A stretch of DNA of 64,000 bases from Scolanthus callimorphus (GCA_033964015.1 CM066912.1:23051073-23115072); one strand, 5' to 3'. Positions 11,701-23,372 are shown, counted from the first letter of the stretch. The notes: a model not told the origin generated them from the letters alone. Numbers and translations are program-made.

Positions 11701-12551
11701 TATTACTCTTTTGTCAGTGAGGAGCAGTATAACCTTTAATGTTCGTGAATCCTTTTTTCAACAGAAAGAGTTCTTGAAAGGGGAGAAAGGATAGACATTC
11801 TGATGGACAAGGCAGAAAACTTAGACAACAGCGTAAGTCATCTAAGTAGACAAGACCTGTTTGGTGTCAGGGGGAATTTGGCGCCCTGTTTCTTAAGGAG
11901 ACTGTCTACAGTGTTTCTTGCACTTGACCTCTTAAATTTGAACGGCCTCAATTCTGAAATATCTTTACCTGTCGATTTGAAATTTTCACCATTTGCTGTA
12001 GAAAGTTCAAGATATGTATGATTTTAAGCTCTTGATGATTTATTGTAATCAGGGTTTCATAGCAACGGAGCAGTGGGTTTGAAATGACACAACATATGCT
12101 CTCCAGTTGTTGTTTTTTCTGATGATTTGATTTTTTTTTTGCCCGCGGGAAAAGAATCCAGCAGGCCAAAAAAAAATCAAACATCCAAAAAAAAAAACAC
12201 TGGAGTGTCGGCTCGCAGTTTAACGATAATCCTTACCTATGTAATTGACTATTTGTATAAGAAGTTTAGGGAAAATCCATCAAGCCAATTTCATGTAGGC
12301 GACTTCTTTGCATTTGAAATTCAAAATTTGTCACTTGCTTTCTAATGATTATCAAATTTGATGGGATCCCAAGGTATACAACTGCTTCTTGTTCTAATTC
12401 TCAGGCCCAGACATTCCAGAGGCATTCCACACGTCTTCGCAAGAGAATGTGGTGGCAGAACACGCGGATGACACTGATACTGATATTTGTTGTCATAGCA
12501 ATCATCACAGCTATCGTCTTGATATCCCTGGCGGCTGATGGCAAGTTGTAG
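8763..12551 (+). CDS. VAMP7: VAMP7-type longin v-SNARE, complete
   Basis: Six coding exons: 8763-8908, 10267-10363, 11119-11219, 11406-11488, 11765-11832 and 12405-12551 (stop TAG), 213 aa (human VAMP7 is 220). It opens MPLYYSLIARGGTILVDYAD, the typical longin start, with longin-domain motifs VEDGLVYLCMADKEFG and IKRRF. The v-SNARE motif (about 125-180) contains VDEVKDVMTKNIERVLERGE, with the zero-layer arginine at about residue 148; a basic WW-bearing juxtamembrane stretch and one C-terminal transmembrane helix (about 188-207) follow. VAMP7 drives fusion with late endosomes, lysosomes and plasma membrane; the longin domain folds back to inhibit the SNARE. The exon 3/4 junction is the weakest: the acceptor at 11406 keeps phase, while the better-looking CAG at 11391 would break the frame. 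Introns carry MITEs. Confidence 0.9.
10378..10515. mobile_element. MITE, GGGGCCAGTTCCT type, copy 2
   Basis: GGGGCCAGTTCCTGAAAGG ... CTAGGAACCAGCCCC, inverted ends, TGGATAA-rich interior. Starts 15 bp after VAMP7 exon 2. Same family as 5530-5672. Confidence 0.65.
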
Positions 12552-12681
12552 TGGACAACGGTAGTGTATATTATATAGCCATCAGAAAAGATGCCTGGAA
12601 AAATTCAGCTCCTAAAATAATTCGAAATCTGTCTTTCAGTTTAACGTTCCTTGTAGTTCTCACCGAGAAATTATCAGTTAA

Positions 12682-12899
12682 GCTCGGTTCACACTATCGA
12701 CATAACGACATAAGGACGTTATTTTGCAACGAAAAAAGTACGGAAAAATAATTGAGACAATCAATATTTTCCATGCATCTTCATGAGATTACTTCACCAA
12801 AGCAATCTTATGTTATTTTTTGACAACTTCTTGAAACCACTTAATTTTGTTCGCGTGACGTTTTTCTTATGTCGTTATGTCGCAAGTGTGCACCAGGCT
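12682..12899. mobile_element. TTAA-target MITE, CACACT..CGACATAACGAC family, copy 1
   Basis: TTAA at 12678-12681 and 12900-12903 flank GCTCGGTTCACACTATCGAC ... GTCGCAAGTGTGCACCAGGCT. The inner arms carry inverted CGACATAACGACATAAG. A second copy is at about 60286-60482. Confidence 0.7.
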
Positions 12900-13252
12900 T
12901 TAAGCCGGCAAAATAATTGTTGCGGGCTTCTTGTGTCGCACACTCGCGCGCCATTAAAAATGGTGGGAATTTAGGCGAGAAAAGTTTGTTTTCCAGATGA
13001 TGGCGTAGGGACCAGAGAAACAGGTTAACCTGAAGTTCTATTATCTCACATCAGTGAAGCCCACACAAATTCAAAGTTCTCACGGTATAATAAGCAATTG
13101 CAAGCTCCTGTACAAATCCTTCAGCCTGCATAAAAAAACTCAAACGTTTTAGCCAGATACTAGACTGGAAGCAGGGACGGATCCTGGAACTTCAGAATTT
13201 TTTTTTTTCAAATCCGCCCATGGAAGCCAGCAATATAACAAAACAGAATATT

Positions 13253-13550
13253 AACCATTATCCTGCGACATTGCGCAGAATATCGTCTGATACTTAGCCG
13301 ACGAGGGACGAAGTCCCGAGTTGGCTAAAATCAGACGATATTCTGCAAAATCAAGCAGGATAATGGTTTTATTATTCAGCACATCGATAGCATAAAAAAA
13401 AACGAAAAAAATTACTTTTGTGTATTATTTACGAGCTCAAAACATCATATTTTCCTCAGAGACGGATATCGCAGGATAGCTGTCATGTACAGAAGACAGC
13501 TATTGGCGTTCCAATGACCAGATTTGGGCAGTGCATCGATGTGCTGAATA
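13253..13550. repeat. two linked inverted repeats
   Basis: AACCATTATCCTGC ... CAGAATATCGTCTGAT at the left pairs with ATCAGACGATATTCTG ... GCAGGATAATGGTT to about 13365. A second arm, TTATTATTCAGCACATCGAT, pairs with CATCGATGTGCTGAATAATA near 13530-13552. Non-coding. Confidence 0.5.
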
Positions 13551-14389
13551 ATAATGATCATAGTTGTTGAGAACAAGGCGACCGATTCGAAGGCGTAATT
13601 TTGTATTTTTCTGATTGGAAATCCTTTTGAACCGATGAAAGATCTCTCTGAAAGTAGTCAAATTGCCAAGTTTGGGGGTTGTAGCCTGTTTAGAGGAGCG
13701 AAGTTCTGAGCCTGCGATTACATGATTTTTTTTACAGATGTTTATATGGCTAAGGGCCAGGGTCAGGTACATTTCAAGATTTCATTACCCTGTAAATTTT
13801 CTTCTGAGCAAGATACGAACTTCAAATGTTTCATGTTACTAGTCTCAAAGGTTTCTTCTATCAGTTCAAAAAGTTTTCCGATCAGACAAGTAAATCAACT
13901 ATTTCAAATTACGTCGAATCGGTGCTTAGAATTAAGAAATATCCCAGGCTAGTGGCAAGGTGTATTGTGGAACCCGAGGTAGGCCGAGTCACAAGTTGGC
14001 ACTACTCCTTAAAAGTTGCTCGAAACTTTCTGTTTCCTCTCCCCCCTCCCCCCTTCCTTTTGTGTGTCAACATGTGGGAAAAAAACCTGAGGCTTACCCC
14101 CCCCCCCCCCCCCCCCTCTAGACATAAATTTCTAGCTACGGCCTTGCTCGAGTGCAAATTCTATAAGTATGAAGAATTTGCACAACTAAATTGTAAGTAT
14201 TTCTTAATTACTATTTCTTAATACCAATCAGTGAATAATCATTTTCGCGCGCTCTGATTGGTTCCTGAAATAGTAGACATCAAGCCCTATTTACTGTTTT
14301 GAGAACTCTCAAAAAAGCGGCTCCTTCCGTTCGCGATATTGCGTTTTGAACCTTAATCCCCAGTATTTTATTTACTGATTTTTCGCTTA

Positions 14390-14423
<34 letters not shown>

Positions 14424-14877
14424 GAAAGTTGCTGATTACTTACTAAATAGTGAATAGTCTGTTTCACTAACAAAATAGTGCGGTTACTCAATCGCTTCAG
14501 CAAGAAAAATGGAAATAGGTGAAGGTCGAAGTTACGCTTCAACTATTTAACTGAATTTAGTGGTGGCTCATTTCAACTATTTTTCCCTAAACTGTACACA
14601 ATTGTTTGAACTCTAGAAGTAAAATACACCTGTAACTAGCCTGAACATTGTACCATAGAGCAAAAAAAATGTACATTTAGTTATGCTAAGCATTCAATGG
14701 GCCATTCTCGTATCCAGAGCTCCCCGGCTCGTCACCTCGTGTGGAAGGCTCTGGTGACAGCCATTTTGAGCCTTAGCTGATTTGCTCAAACGGCACGCTT
14801 GCGTATGCATCACTGCTTTACTCTCGCTTTTGACAAATGTATATGGGTAATTACTGCGCTATTCAGTTTAGCGTGGA

Positions 14878-15033
14878 TAGCCTGCTCGCAGGCGTTGGAG
14901 CGTAGTTTTAGGTCGAGAAACGCGAGTTTGCTTTCGCTTGGCCGCCATCTTTCAAATCCAAGATGGCGGCCAAGCGAAAGCAAACTCGCGTTTCTCTACC
15001 TAAAACTACGCTCCAACGCCTGCGAGCAGGCTA
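14878..15033. mobile_element. near-perfect foldback element with 8-bp target duplication
   Basis: 156 bp starting TAGCCTGCTCGCAGGCG and ending with its inverse, arms of about 75 nt separated by a few bases. Direct repeats AGCGTGGA (14870-14877 and 15034-15041) flank it. The uninterrupted site is visible as the inverted partner near 15215-15240. 8-bp duplications are typical of hAT transposons; the assignment is an inference. Confidence 0.8.
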
Positions 15034-15311
15034 AGCGTGGAATGCCTATAGTTTGGTCGATAATTTTGGACCCTTCCTTTGGATATTAGTTTTGGGTCTT
15101 AAAAACTCTGTCGCGACATTCCTTTACAACATTATGAACCGGCCTTGACATGCAGCATGCCTTTTTGAGACACAAAACTATCCAAACGAAACGTTGAGAC
15201 TTATCGACCAAACTATAGGCATTTCACGCTCAACTGAATAGCGCAATAATGCTAGTCCTCTTTTCAACCTATCGCTTCGACTTCTACGCACTATTAGTAA
15301 TTTTGAAGCAT

Positions 15312-15532
15312 GCAATCTCGTACCCAGACCACGTCATCTTTTGGCCAGCGGCAAAGATTCAGGGCTCTGGGGGAATCGATTTTTTTAAAACCCAGATTCT
15401 GGGTTTCCGGTTTGATTGTTGTATGAAAGTTCGTTACGTTTTTGACCTACCACGCATGCTCACAAATCGGATTCCCCAAGGGCCCTGAATCTTGCCGCTG
15501 GCCAAAAGATGACGGGCTCTGGGTACTGGTTG
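15312..15532. mobile_element. hAT-like MITE with 8-bp target duplication TGAAGCAT
   Basis: Inverted ends around GTACCCAGA..ACGTCATCTT and AAGATGACGGGCTCTGGGTAC; inner arms TTTTGGCCAGCGGCAAGAT-like. TGAAGCAT occurs at 15304-15311 and 15533-15540. The CTGGGTACGAGA end motif recurs at 14710, 20704 and 29467. Confidence 0.7.
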
Positions 15533-15769
15533 TGAAGCATAATAAAAGGCATTTTTTATACGCATGCGTCAGTGGCTGTCACCAGAGCCTCCCCTGCGAG
15601 GTGGATGCGAGCATGTAATCGTCTATGTTGATTATAATTTGTAATATAAAAAGTGATTGTATATAACCTTGTCCCAATGTCTGTCCACTGTTTTCACTCT
15701 CTGATTTCCCGAAAATGAAAGTGGATGCTTCTTATCCGTCTGTGTCTGTCCGTCTCTTTTTAAGCCTGC

Positions 15770-15975
15770 TTGCCATGAGTCTTATCTGTCGTATCAGTCG
15801 ACCGTGAAACAATAGAAAAATTCCAACTTCCATTGTTTCACGGTCGACTGATACGACAGATAAGTATATATGGAAACCAGGCTTTACGAACAGAGAAACA
15901 ATGGAAATTGGAATTATTCTATTGTTTCACGGTCGACTGATACGACAGGTAAGACTATATGGAAACCAGGCTTAA
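15770..15975. repeat. repeated GGTCGACTGATACGACAG modules
   Basis: Three copies of TTTCACGGTCGACTGATACG (one inverted), each next to a TATCTGTC/ACAGATAAG block and a GGAAACCAGGCTT block. Looks like a foldback element with a duplicated arm. Confidence 0.5.
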
Positions 15976-16184
15976 GTACCTAGCAGTCGCAAGCTCCTAA
16001 GAATGCGGAATTCGCTCGCGTCGGTATGATTATGCTCCGTATCGTTTTTTTTTTTTTTCGGACTAACTAATCAATCGCCTACAGTAGGTTTGAGCTACAA
16101 ATTAGATAACATAGTATTTAACAGAGTATGGGTTCCACTATTTAACGAAAATTTCTGCAAGATTTCATTCATGGAAAATATTTT

Positions 16185-16484
16185 ACAGCTAAAATCGTTG
16201 CATCGCGACCCTTTTTTCAAACCATCGATTTGTTTTTGGCTTTTCTGTTCCGCCAATCAAACCTTATGAACCAATCAGATTCTTGCCCTGTTTCGCCTAG
16301 TGCAGTTGCTTGGCTTTCCGTCGCGACATTGTCTGGTTTTAGTTCAGAGAAAAGCCATTTGACTGCACTAGGCGAAACAGGTGAGTTTCATTGGCTCAGA
16401 TTGTTTGATTGGCGGAACAGAAAAACAGTCAAAAACAAATCGATGTTTTGAAAACGCGGGTCGCGATGCTGCGATTTTAGCTGT
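16185..16484. mobile_element. long inverted-repeat element
   Basis: ACAGCTAAAATCGTTGCATC at the left pairs with the inverted GCGATTTTAGCTGT at the right; inner arms ATCGATTTGTTTTTG, CGCCAATCAAAC and CTGTTTCGCCTAGTGCAGT are also answered. About 300 bp. A one-arm relative lies at 61384-61510 in intron 1 of gene C. Confidence 0.65.
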
Positions 16485-18968
16485 AACATGGTGCAACATG
16501 ATGAATTCATATACATTCTTCGTTCTGTGGCCAAAATCTCCACACATTACGGTAATACCGCTTTGACAAGTCAGAAATGCCGCGTAAAGTCATGCTGGAA
16601 TGGCAACTTCTCCGTTATACTCTTTCCTCTTTTACCTGCACATCTGTGAAAGATTTGCACGAGGACCACTGGGTTTTTACTTCTCTAAGTTTTCGGAATT
16701 CATGTTCAAAATAAGGCGGCGCATATCAGCTCTGAATGTGCGCGCACATGACAGCGTATGCAGTCCGTAATTAATTAGAAATCAAATTGAATTTTATTTT
16801 GATCTTCTTTCAGGAGGCTTGGGAGTAGTAAAAACAACCACAAAGGCGAATGTGCACGCTAAGATAAAAGTGATTTCGTTAATATGAGTACGCATGCGTA
16901 GAAATCCGGATATCGAATTTGAGCGCCTTATTCAGATTGTTTCAAAAAGACATCACCGAATGATCCACAAAGATGGGAGAGAATGAATTAAGTCGACAGC
17001 TGATGAAGTTTTAAACACAACCATGAACTCTCTAAAGACAAGTGTCCCACATGGAACATGCGATCTTCAATCAGAACTATAAATACCTAGACGGATGTAA
17101 AGAGACCGTTAGTTGTTCGCTACTCATTACAAGGGGCGTCTATTTGATGGTCTGGTGGCCGGCGTTCCCTCACCTAGGTCCCTGGACCGAGTCCCTGAGT
17201 CGCTTATGAGCGATTAACACCGAGGATATAGCGACTGTCAGGGCCGAAATCTCTGGCGTGTGGGCGTAAGAACCGTACGGTCGCCATACGACGCTTCAGC
17301 TCCGTCTGGAAGTATGGCCCTCGTATTTTTTGGCTACCCAAACAAAATTAAGCTTCGAACAACGATTTTACAGCTGAATTGTGAATGATTTTAAGCGGTT
17401 TTAATTTCAGTCGCTTTTTCTTAATACGGCTTTTTCTAGTTCTGTTGTCAGCTTTTGACGTTGCGCCCGAGTAATGTACCGTAACGTCCACGTATGCGCA
17501 CACAATATATTTTTCCTGCTTTTTTATGTTTTTTTCCGCTTCCGGATCTACCTTGTCCTGTCTGTGGACCACAATATGCGATAGATGTTACATATGTTTT
17601 CGTTTGTTATTCTTTGTTTATGTGACACGAATGCCTGAACTACATATTAAATGTTTTAGCCACCTTTTGATTTTTGCATACAACAAGTCGGAGGATCAAT
17701 CGGATGATTTGGGATAGTTAATAAAAGGTTTTTCACGCGTTTGTATAATATTTTAGGAAATAACACCTATTTTATATTGTGAATGTGCGCATTCTGATTT
17801 GTTAAAAGGCGTGTTTGTAAGAGATCTGAGAAACACGATTGACACGCAACGCTGTCGCGCCTGTGTATGTTATTTTCTAAAAGCATGCGACGAGGGCCTT
17901 TCAAGTTTTATCAGTTCGACCAACATTCCCCGAGTGTTTGTAAGAAACCAGAGAGCAGGCGGAAAGTACTTAAATTATTGCTTAATTACCTTTGGTTGGC
18001 AACCAGCTTTCGAGCCAATCTTCGCTTGTAGTCCGGTCATTTTACGTGAATAATAAGGTTAACCCAGAACAAATTGCAACAGTACAAATCTCAACGGATT
18101 TAGACTCTATTATATACTCACTTAATAACATATCAAAAGTCGTCCAAAATCCCGATACGGCAACATCTCGAAAAAAGGGATTTATTCAAAGCAATTGGAA
18201 ACAGCTTTCTTCGCCATATTGGCTTTTGTTATTAATGAGATTTACGGCACTTGGAGCTCTGCGCTGATAAAACTAGTTCTAGACTGTAACGCGTTGTATG
18301 TAAATATTCTAACGCTTTCCTTTACATAGAAATGACCCCTTATTTAGAGTCTATTGATGTTTGCCAACCGAATCCATTATTAACAATTATTGAGTTGTTT
18401 ATGGAAACGTGTTTCAAGATTCCTAGTCAGGCACTGTAGTGGACTTATGACATTGGAAATTTATCTTAGTCAAAGCGTAGTTTGCAAAAATAACATACCT
18501 AACAAAGTATATATAACACGAATGAGTCCATTTTAAACCACTAAACATTTAAACACTTAGCTGGGAATACTGTACAGTATAGCGAATATCAAAAGCTTCG
18601 CAAAACTAAGTGCGGCAAGACTCATTAAACAAAGGGCAAGATGGCCGCGAACAAAAGAAAATTATCCCATCAAGTTTTCCTAATTTTCAGGATGTTGCCG
18701 TGCTCGGATTTTGGACGACTTTTAGTATGTTCATTAGTACATCAAATCTAAAGGGTTTTGAAGAGAAAGCTACTGTTGCAATTTGTTCCGGGTCAAATGC
18801 AACATTACTGGACTATTGTGTTTATTGCCCTGAAACTTGGCGTTTTCGCTGATATGGGGGCGCTTTTTACAATGGTGTCGATAGACATATTTTATAGATA
18901 GCATGCAGCAGGTTCGTGAGCGAAATTAAACATTTCATCATTATTTGCCAATTTTGATCACTTTACGA

Positions 18969-19063
18969 TGATATGTCTTTGCCAATTTTTAATCTGTTTG
19001 CCTCAAACTTAGCAGGGTCACACATTCTAGGTAGTGAGTTTCCATTGGTATTGATGGATGTCG
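18969..19063. repeat. about 95-bp block inverted between duplication copies
   Basis: ATATGTCTTTGCCAATTTTT ... TTGATGGATGTCGCCAC here is found in the opposite orientation at 25917-26015 in copy B, while flanks on the downstream side (GCCCACATGAGAAGCGG) agree. Confidence 0.7.
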
Positions 19064-19071
19064 CCACGGCT

Positions 19072-19235
19072 TGCCCACATGAGAAGCGGAAGCCGTGACG
19101 TCACGAAGCTTCCACCTAAAATATTTGCAAAATCATTTTTGCGTCACTGCCGCCATTTTCACTATTGTGAGTTGTCGCTGTTTGCCTACATGAGAAGCGG
19201 AAGCCGTGACGTCACGAAGCTTCCACCTAGACTTT
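19072..19235. promoter_or_regulatory. tandem CRE-bearing repeat upstream of gene A (two units)
   Basis: Two copies, 111 bp apart, of ACATGAGAAGCGGAAGCC followed by GTGACGTCACGAAGCTTCC. Each contains the palindromic CREB/ATF site TGACGTCA (19096-19103 and 19207-19214). They lie 0.65-0.8 kb upstream of the start codon. A regulatory role is inferred. Confidence 0.5.
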
Positions 19236-19540
19236 TTCTAAGTTTCGTTTGCATTTTAAGGTGTCAAAAGCCTTGGCTTGTATTAGTTCAAAAAACTCAT
19301 CACAAATAAAATCCTGCGGGAAATCACCCAGAGCTGTTCAATCGTTAACGTTTGATTGACGGAAGCCAAACCGCGAATAATATTGTTCCGCTTTTGATAT
19401 GGAAAACAAATAGGTGATCCAATATACTATATCTTAACCGCAAACTACGTGAATATAAAACATAACAATACGCAGCTGAAAGAGGCCGGAAAATCCTGTT
19501 CTCAAACAGGAAAAATCATGTATTTTTAGTAACTTCTTAA

Positions 19541-19735
19541 AGTGCCTGTGTCAGCCGCCATTTTGACAGCATAGCAACATACCAAGTCGGAGAAAGCATC
19601 CATTTCCATCGGCTGATTTAGAGAATACAGAGCAATGTTCTCGACTGAATTCGGTAAATCAAATCTGAAACTTTGTTTTTAGATCTTCTAATATCAAACG
19701 AAAATGGTTACAAAGGAGTGGCTGACACGGGCTCT
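19541..19735. mobile_element. TTAA-target MITE, GTGTCAGCC family, copy 2 (A-specific insertion)
   Basis: AGTGCCTGTGTCAGCC ... GGCTGACACGGGCTCT between TTAA at 19537-19540 and 19736-19739. Copy B has the empty site (CTTCTTAAGCCGTG, near 26764), so this is a young insertion with known boundaries. TTAA targets are used by piggyBac and Kolobok superfamilies; which one is not decided. Confidence 0.9.
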
Positions 19736-19786
19736 TTAAGCCGTGGGCGTAAGGAAACAAGAGCATTTTCCGGGTGTACGATCTCC

Positions 19787-19797
19787 TTATTTATAAG
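19787..19797 (+). promoter_or_regulatory. TATA-like element of gene A
   Basis: TTATTTATAAG about 90 bp upstream of the ATG at 19883, identical in copy B near 26816. Spacing suits a short 5'UTR. Not tested. Confidence 0.45.
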
Positions 19798-19882
19798 TCC
19801 TACTGTTTGACATTTTGTCATTGCAACTCAAAGCCTCCAGAAGCTAGTCACGTACATACACAGATCAGGAAAACCAGCAAAA

Positions 19883-22036
19883 ATGTCGAAATCCGATTCC
19901 TTCTTCAAATGGTTGGGTAAGTCGAAACACAGTTTCTTTCCCAGTTTATTTTCCTTTTTCCATTGTTTTTGTTCCTTTGTTCTACATTTTTGACCTGATT
20001 TGGCTAAAATTTAGAATAAATATTAACAAAGTGGTAATGAGAAGTAATGCCGAGACTTTTACCTATGATAACCGCTAGGTTTTCAGTCGAGTCAGACACT
20101 AGACAAACATAGCATAGCATAGCTTGCACTCAACAGCAATCACTTTAGGACAAATGTAAATATATATATATTGGAAAAATTAGGCCTCCAAAATGTGCAC
20201 AGTAAAAATTCACATCAACAAATCCTTCTAATCAAAAAGGTTGCACCTTACAACTGTCTGTTGTACCATGTTGTACGGCCGCCCACGGGGTCATGAGAGA
20301 AACCGAAACGTGTTAACTACCAAATTCTCGTGTTTAAGCGACGTATTGTACGTAGAAACATTTGGCATCAGGAGGGTCGTTTTTTTTGTTCTGAAACAGC
20401 AGGCATGCATACAAAAAAAATAGTTCAATCTCGTTTTGAAAAACGTATCTGGCAAAATAACACCAACATTCGTGTGAGTCGTCTGTTCAAATTATTAATT
20501 TTAACATGTAAAGGTCGTTTTATTCTGCGCATGCGTCTGGGGGCTCTGGGGACATCCATTTGAGGGCTTCGCTGATTGGCTCATTTTGAACGTTGGAGCA
20601 TGCGCTGAAAGGTCTTTCCCTCAGCGGCTATATACTAAATTTCGCGCATGCGTGACCAGTGGCTGTCACCAGAGCCTCCCCCGCGAGGGGAAGAGCCGGG
20701 GAGCTCTGGGTACGAGAATTGAGCCTTCCCTGTGAGGTGACGAGCTTGGGAGGTCTGGGTACGAAAGTGCAGTCAATGTGAAATCGACTCAATCCGACAT
20801 CAATATCATGTGCTTTCTTTCGACGATATTCTAGGAGCTACCAGTGGAAGCTTCTACAATACCCACCAATCTTGGCAGCAAGCTCCAACATGGATGAAGC
20901 ACCAATATGAAATGGGCTGCGAAGGGCATTGTGGCGATATCGGTAATGCTTAGATTACTAATTTCTCGGCTTACAGCTATTACTATACATTGTGTGTTTC
21001 CAGAAATTATCCATACCCCCCCCCCCCCCCCACCCCCCCCCCCCCTACGGAAGGGATTGGAAATTCCGGAGGGGTGGGGGGGGGGTGGTCAATTTTCCTG
21101 ATCTTTTCCATACAAATACTGTATTTTTCTTCGGAAATTCCAGAGGGGGGGTATGGATATTTTTTTGGAACCACACATTGTACTCATTATCCCTACTCTA
21201 CTTTTGGAATCACAAATTTGAGGATCTTAAGGATCAGCTCATAGCTGACTCTTTACTTTTACGCGCGCAATGCATAACGGGCCTGGAGCACTTGAATGCT
21301 TTCGAAAAAAAAAATTCTAAAAGAAATTGTGCGAGAGAAAAATAAACTTTCTTCATGGCGATAATATTTTCAATCAACTTATATAATAAAACAATTATTG
21401 AATTCGGTTTTGTGATATCCGGAATAAACAATATCTCGGCCAAGTGGAATCAGGCCCAGTCGTATACAATAATTGCTTAAAGAATAAAGTCATTGTTTCG
21501 GGCTTTGCATTTTCAAACGTCACTTTGGGTTTGGGATTTGGGGCTTTTCCGTTCCGCTAGACACAACAACATTTTATTTTCCATCCTTTAGTCTGTATAT
21601 TCAAGTACATGCAGTTTGCTAATGCAGTTTTCTAAAATCTATTAGTATTCGTATATTAATGCGGCGTCAAATCATGTAAGGGACGGGCCATTATGAAAAT
21701 GATATGGGGGCCGGTGGTCAAAAAGCAATCTGACGATGTGTTGCCCTTAGTTGTTGAATGGCTTCCACTCCTGATTGGCTAGTGTTTTTTTTATATTTGC
21801 GTCTTTTTTTTACTCAATCTCTCTACCTTCAGGAGTTAACCCCTTTTCTTGTTTCCTCAGATACCGTATTTTCTGGGAGTGTAAAAGGAGTGATAAGCGG
21901 AGTTGGGGAATACGCCAGAACTTGTCCTCATGACGCCGCTAAGATGGGAACGGACCTCGCCAAGTCTTCAGGGATAACCGAGAAGCAGGGAAAGTTAGTC
22001 GCAGAGGGCTTTTTATCGACTGCAAAGTTTTCATAA
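19883..22036 (+). CDS. small gene A, uncharacterised family (105 aa)
   Basis: Three exons: 19883-19916, 20835-20942 and 21861-22036 (stop TAA). Both introns are GT-AG and in the same phase (after the first base of a codon). Protein starts MSKSDSFFKWLG; the middle exon gives SFYNTHQSWQQAPTWMKHQY and ends GCEGHCGDI; the last exon reads SGSVKGVISGVGEYA and DLAKSSGITEKQGKLVAEGF. No signal peptide, membrane segment or known domain is apparent; the last third looks helical and amphipathic. Cysteines 40, 44 and 69 are shared with copy B but absent from gene C. The same exon count and phases and aligned motifs in B and in the divergent C argue strongly that this is a real gene family. Function unknown. 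Confidence 0.75.
21006..21165. mobile_element. C/G-tract insertion in intron 2 of gene A
   Basis: Long C runs (21006-21045), then GGAAATTCCGGAGGGGTGGG and a G run, ending TTCCAGAGGGGGGGTATGGA. Copy B lacks it (ACATTGTACTCATTATCC is continuous at 29750), so it inserted after the duplication. Ends of CCATACCCCC / GGGGGTATGG are inverted. Confidence 0.6.
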
Positions 22037-22415
22037 GAAGTCAAGTTTTTTTAAGCCCTGGCTAAACTAGGACACTTGTAGCGCGAACGTTGTAGCCGGA
22101 CAGTGTTTTCCCTATTTAGGTTTCCCAAGAAATTAGCCACGCAAGAAACATTGTTGCGCACGACAAATTTTGTAGCCGGGGCACAACAAAGTATTTCTTT
22201 GCCTGACAAGAGACATTTACCTGTTTCAGTCCGAGACACGCACATGCGAGGGGGAAGCATGCAGGACACAAATGTATCGCGTTGCATATCCTAGTTTAGC
22301 CGTAGCTTTTATAGTCTTTACAATTTACGAATGTAGTCAGACAGAATTTGTAACGTCTTGAAGAACAACGTTTGTAACATTTATCGAAAAAGTATAAGAA
22401 GAGTTAGAAAGAATG

Positions 22416-22421
22416 AATAAA
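22416..22421 (+). terminator. candidate polyadenylation signal of gene A
   Basis: AATAAA about 380 bp after the stop, conserved at 31614-31619 in copy B. Confidence 0.4.
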
Positions 22422-22719
22422 CTGTTTAAAAGAAGAATGCGATATATGTATGTATAACCACTATAACATTGTTGGCTACTACTAGACAAAAGTGACATAT
22501 TCCGAGCAAATCTTCAGTGCATGGCTGGGTTAATTTTTTCAAGATGGCGCAAATTTCTCGCCTTTTCCCGACGTAACATGTACAACCTGAGGTGGGTGTC
22601 ACGAAAACGTTTAATAGTTCTGAGACGGATCGGTTCCTTAGCTTTGACAGAAGTAAAGAAAAACGTCAGGAAGAATGAGACTGCATCACTTAGGCAAGAG
22701 TCTATCTTATAGGGGAAAG

Positions 22720-22727
22720 CATTTATA

Positions 22728-22769
<42 letters not shown>

Positions 22770-22905
22770 CCAGAAAAGATACATTGGATTTTTGGGGCCA
22801 CTTAAAAAAATAAGGACATGAAAGGGGGCACCCAAACAAATACAGGGTCCCCCCTTTTTTCTACCAGCCCCCCCTCCCCGATAAAAAATGAACGGTCCCT
22901 TAACT
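22720..22905. repeat. G-tract element (about 37 consecutive G)
   Basis: A long uninterrupted G run (about 22729-22765) followed by GGACATGAAAGGGGGCACCC and an end TCCCCGATAAAAAATGAACG. The copy B counterpart is at 34017-34135 with shorter G runs; related inverted-orientation blocks are at 33148-33310 and 23590-23770. Confidence 0.6.
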
Positions 22906-23163
22906 CCTTGACAAAGCTGAGATCCTAGACTGGGCAGTCGAAGTGAACCAGGTTGGTAAGAATATCCCCAGGTCAGACTGGTCGAATTAAAATGAATCCT
23001 TGCTTATAGGGATTCTTAGATAGTGGCCCATAATCATTCATTCAAGTGTTATTACTAAAGATTTTGTAAGAGGTATAGATATAGGTAAATTTTGCTAACA
23101 TTGGCAAATTTACTTTTTATTTCGATTTTTCGTGACGTAACTATCTCTGCACGTGCATCGAAT

Positions 23164-23372
23164 AGGCCATTTGCACTAACAGGGTCACGTGACCCCAACT
23201 ACCTCTTAACGAGAAAATCAATTCCAGTGAATACAAAGAACCAATTGATATTAGTCAGAAACTAAAGTTTCAGCTTAAAATCTCCAACCTGGAGCAAATG
23301 GCAGCGAATTACTAGATTTTATTCAGAATGTATGGGATTTGGGTCACGTGACCAAGCTAGTGCAAATGGCCT
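23164..23372. mobile_element. MITE, AGGCCATTTGCACTA family, A-specific insertion
   Basis: AGGCCATTTGCACTAACAGG ... CTAGTGCAAATGGCCT. Copy B at about 35275 reads straight through (GCATCGAATTGATTGGC). A second copy in the opposite orientation is at 45848-46060. Both contain GGTCACGTGACC-type palindromes near the ends. Confidence 0.75.

Larger units (their letters stand above)
12552..17087. other. gene-free interval made of small transposons
   Basis: No convincing exon on either strand. Contents seen: TTAA MITE (12682-12899), inverted-repeat tracts (13253-13365 and 13365-13550), C-tracts near 14041-14116, a foldback element with nested insertions (14700-15600), triple GGTCGACTGATACGACAG modules (15770-15975), and a long inverted repeat (16185-16484). 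16490-17087 shows nothing recognisable. Confidence 0.55.
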
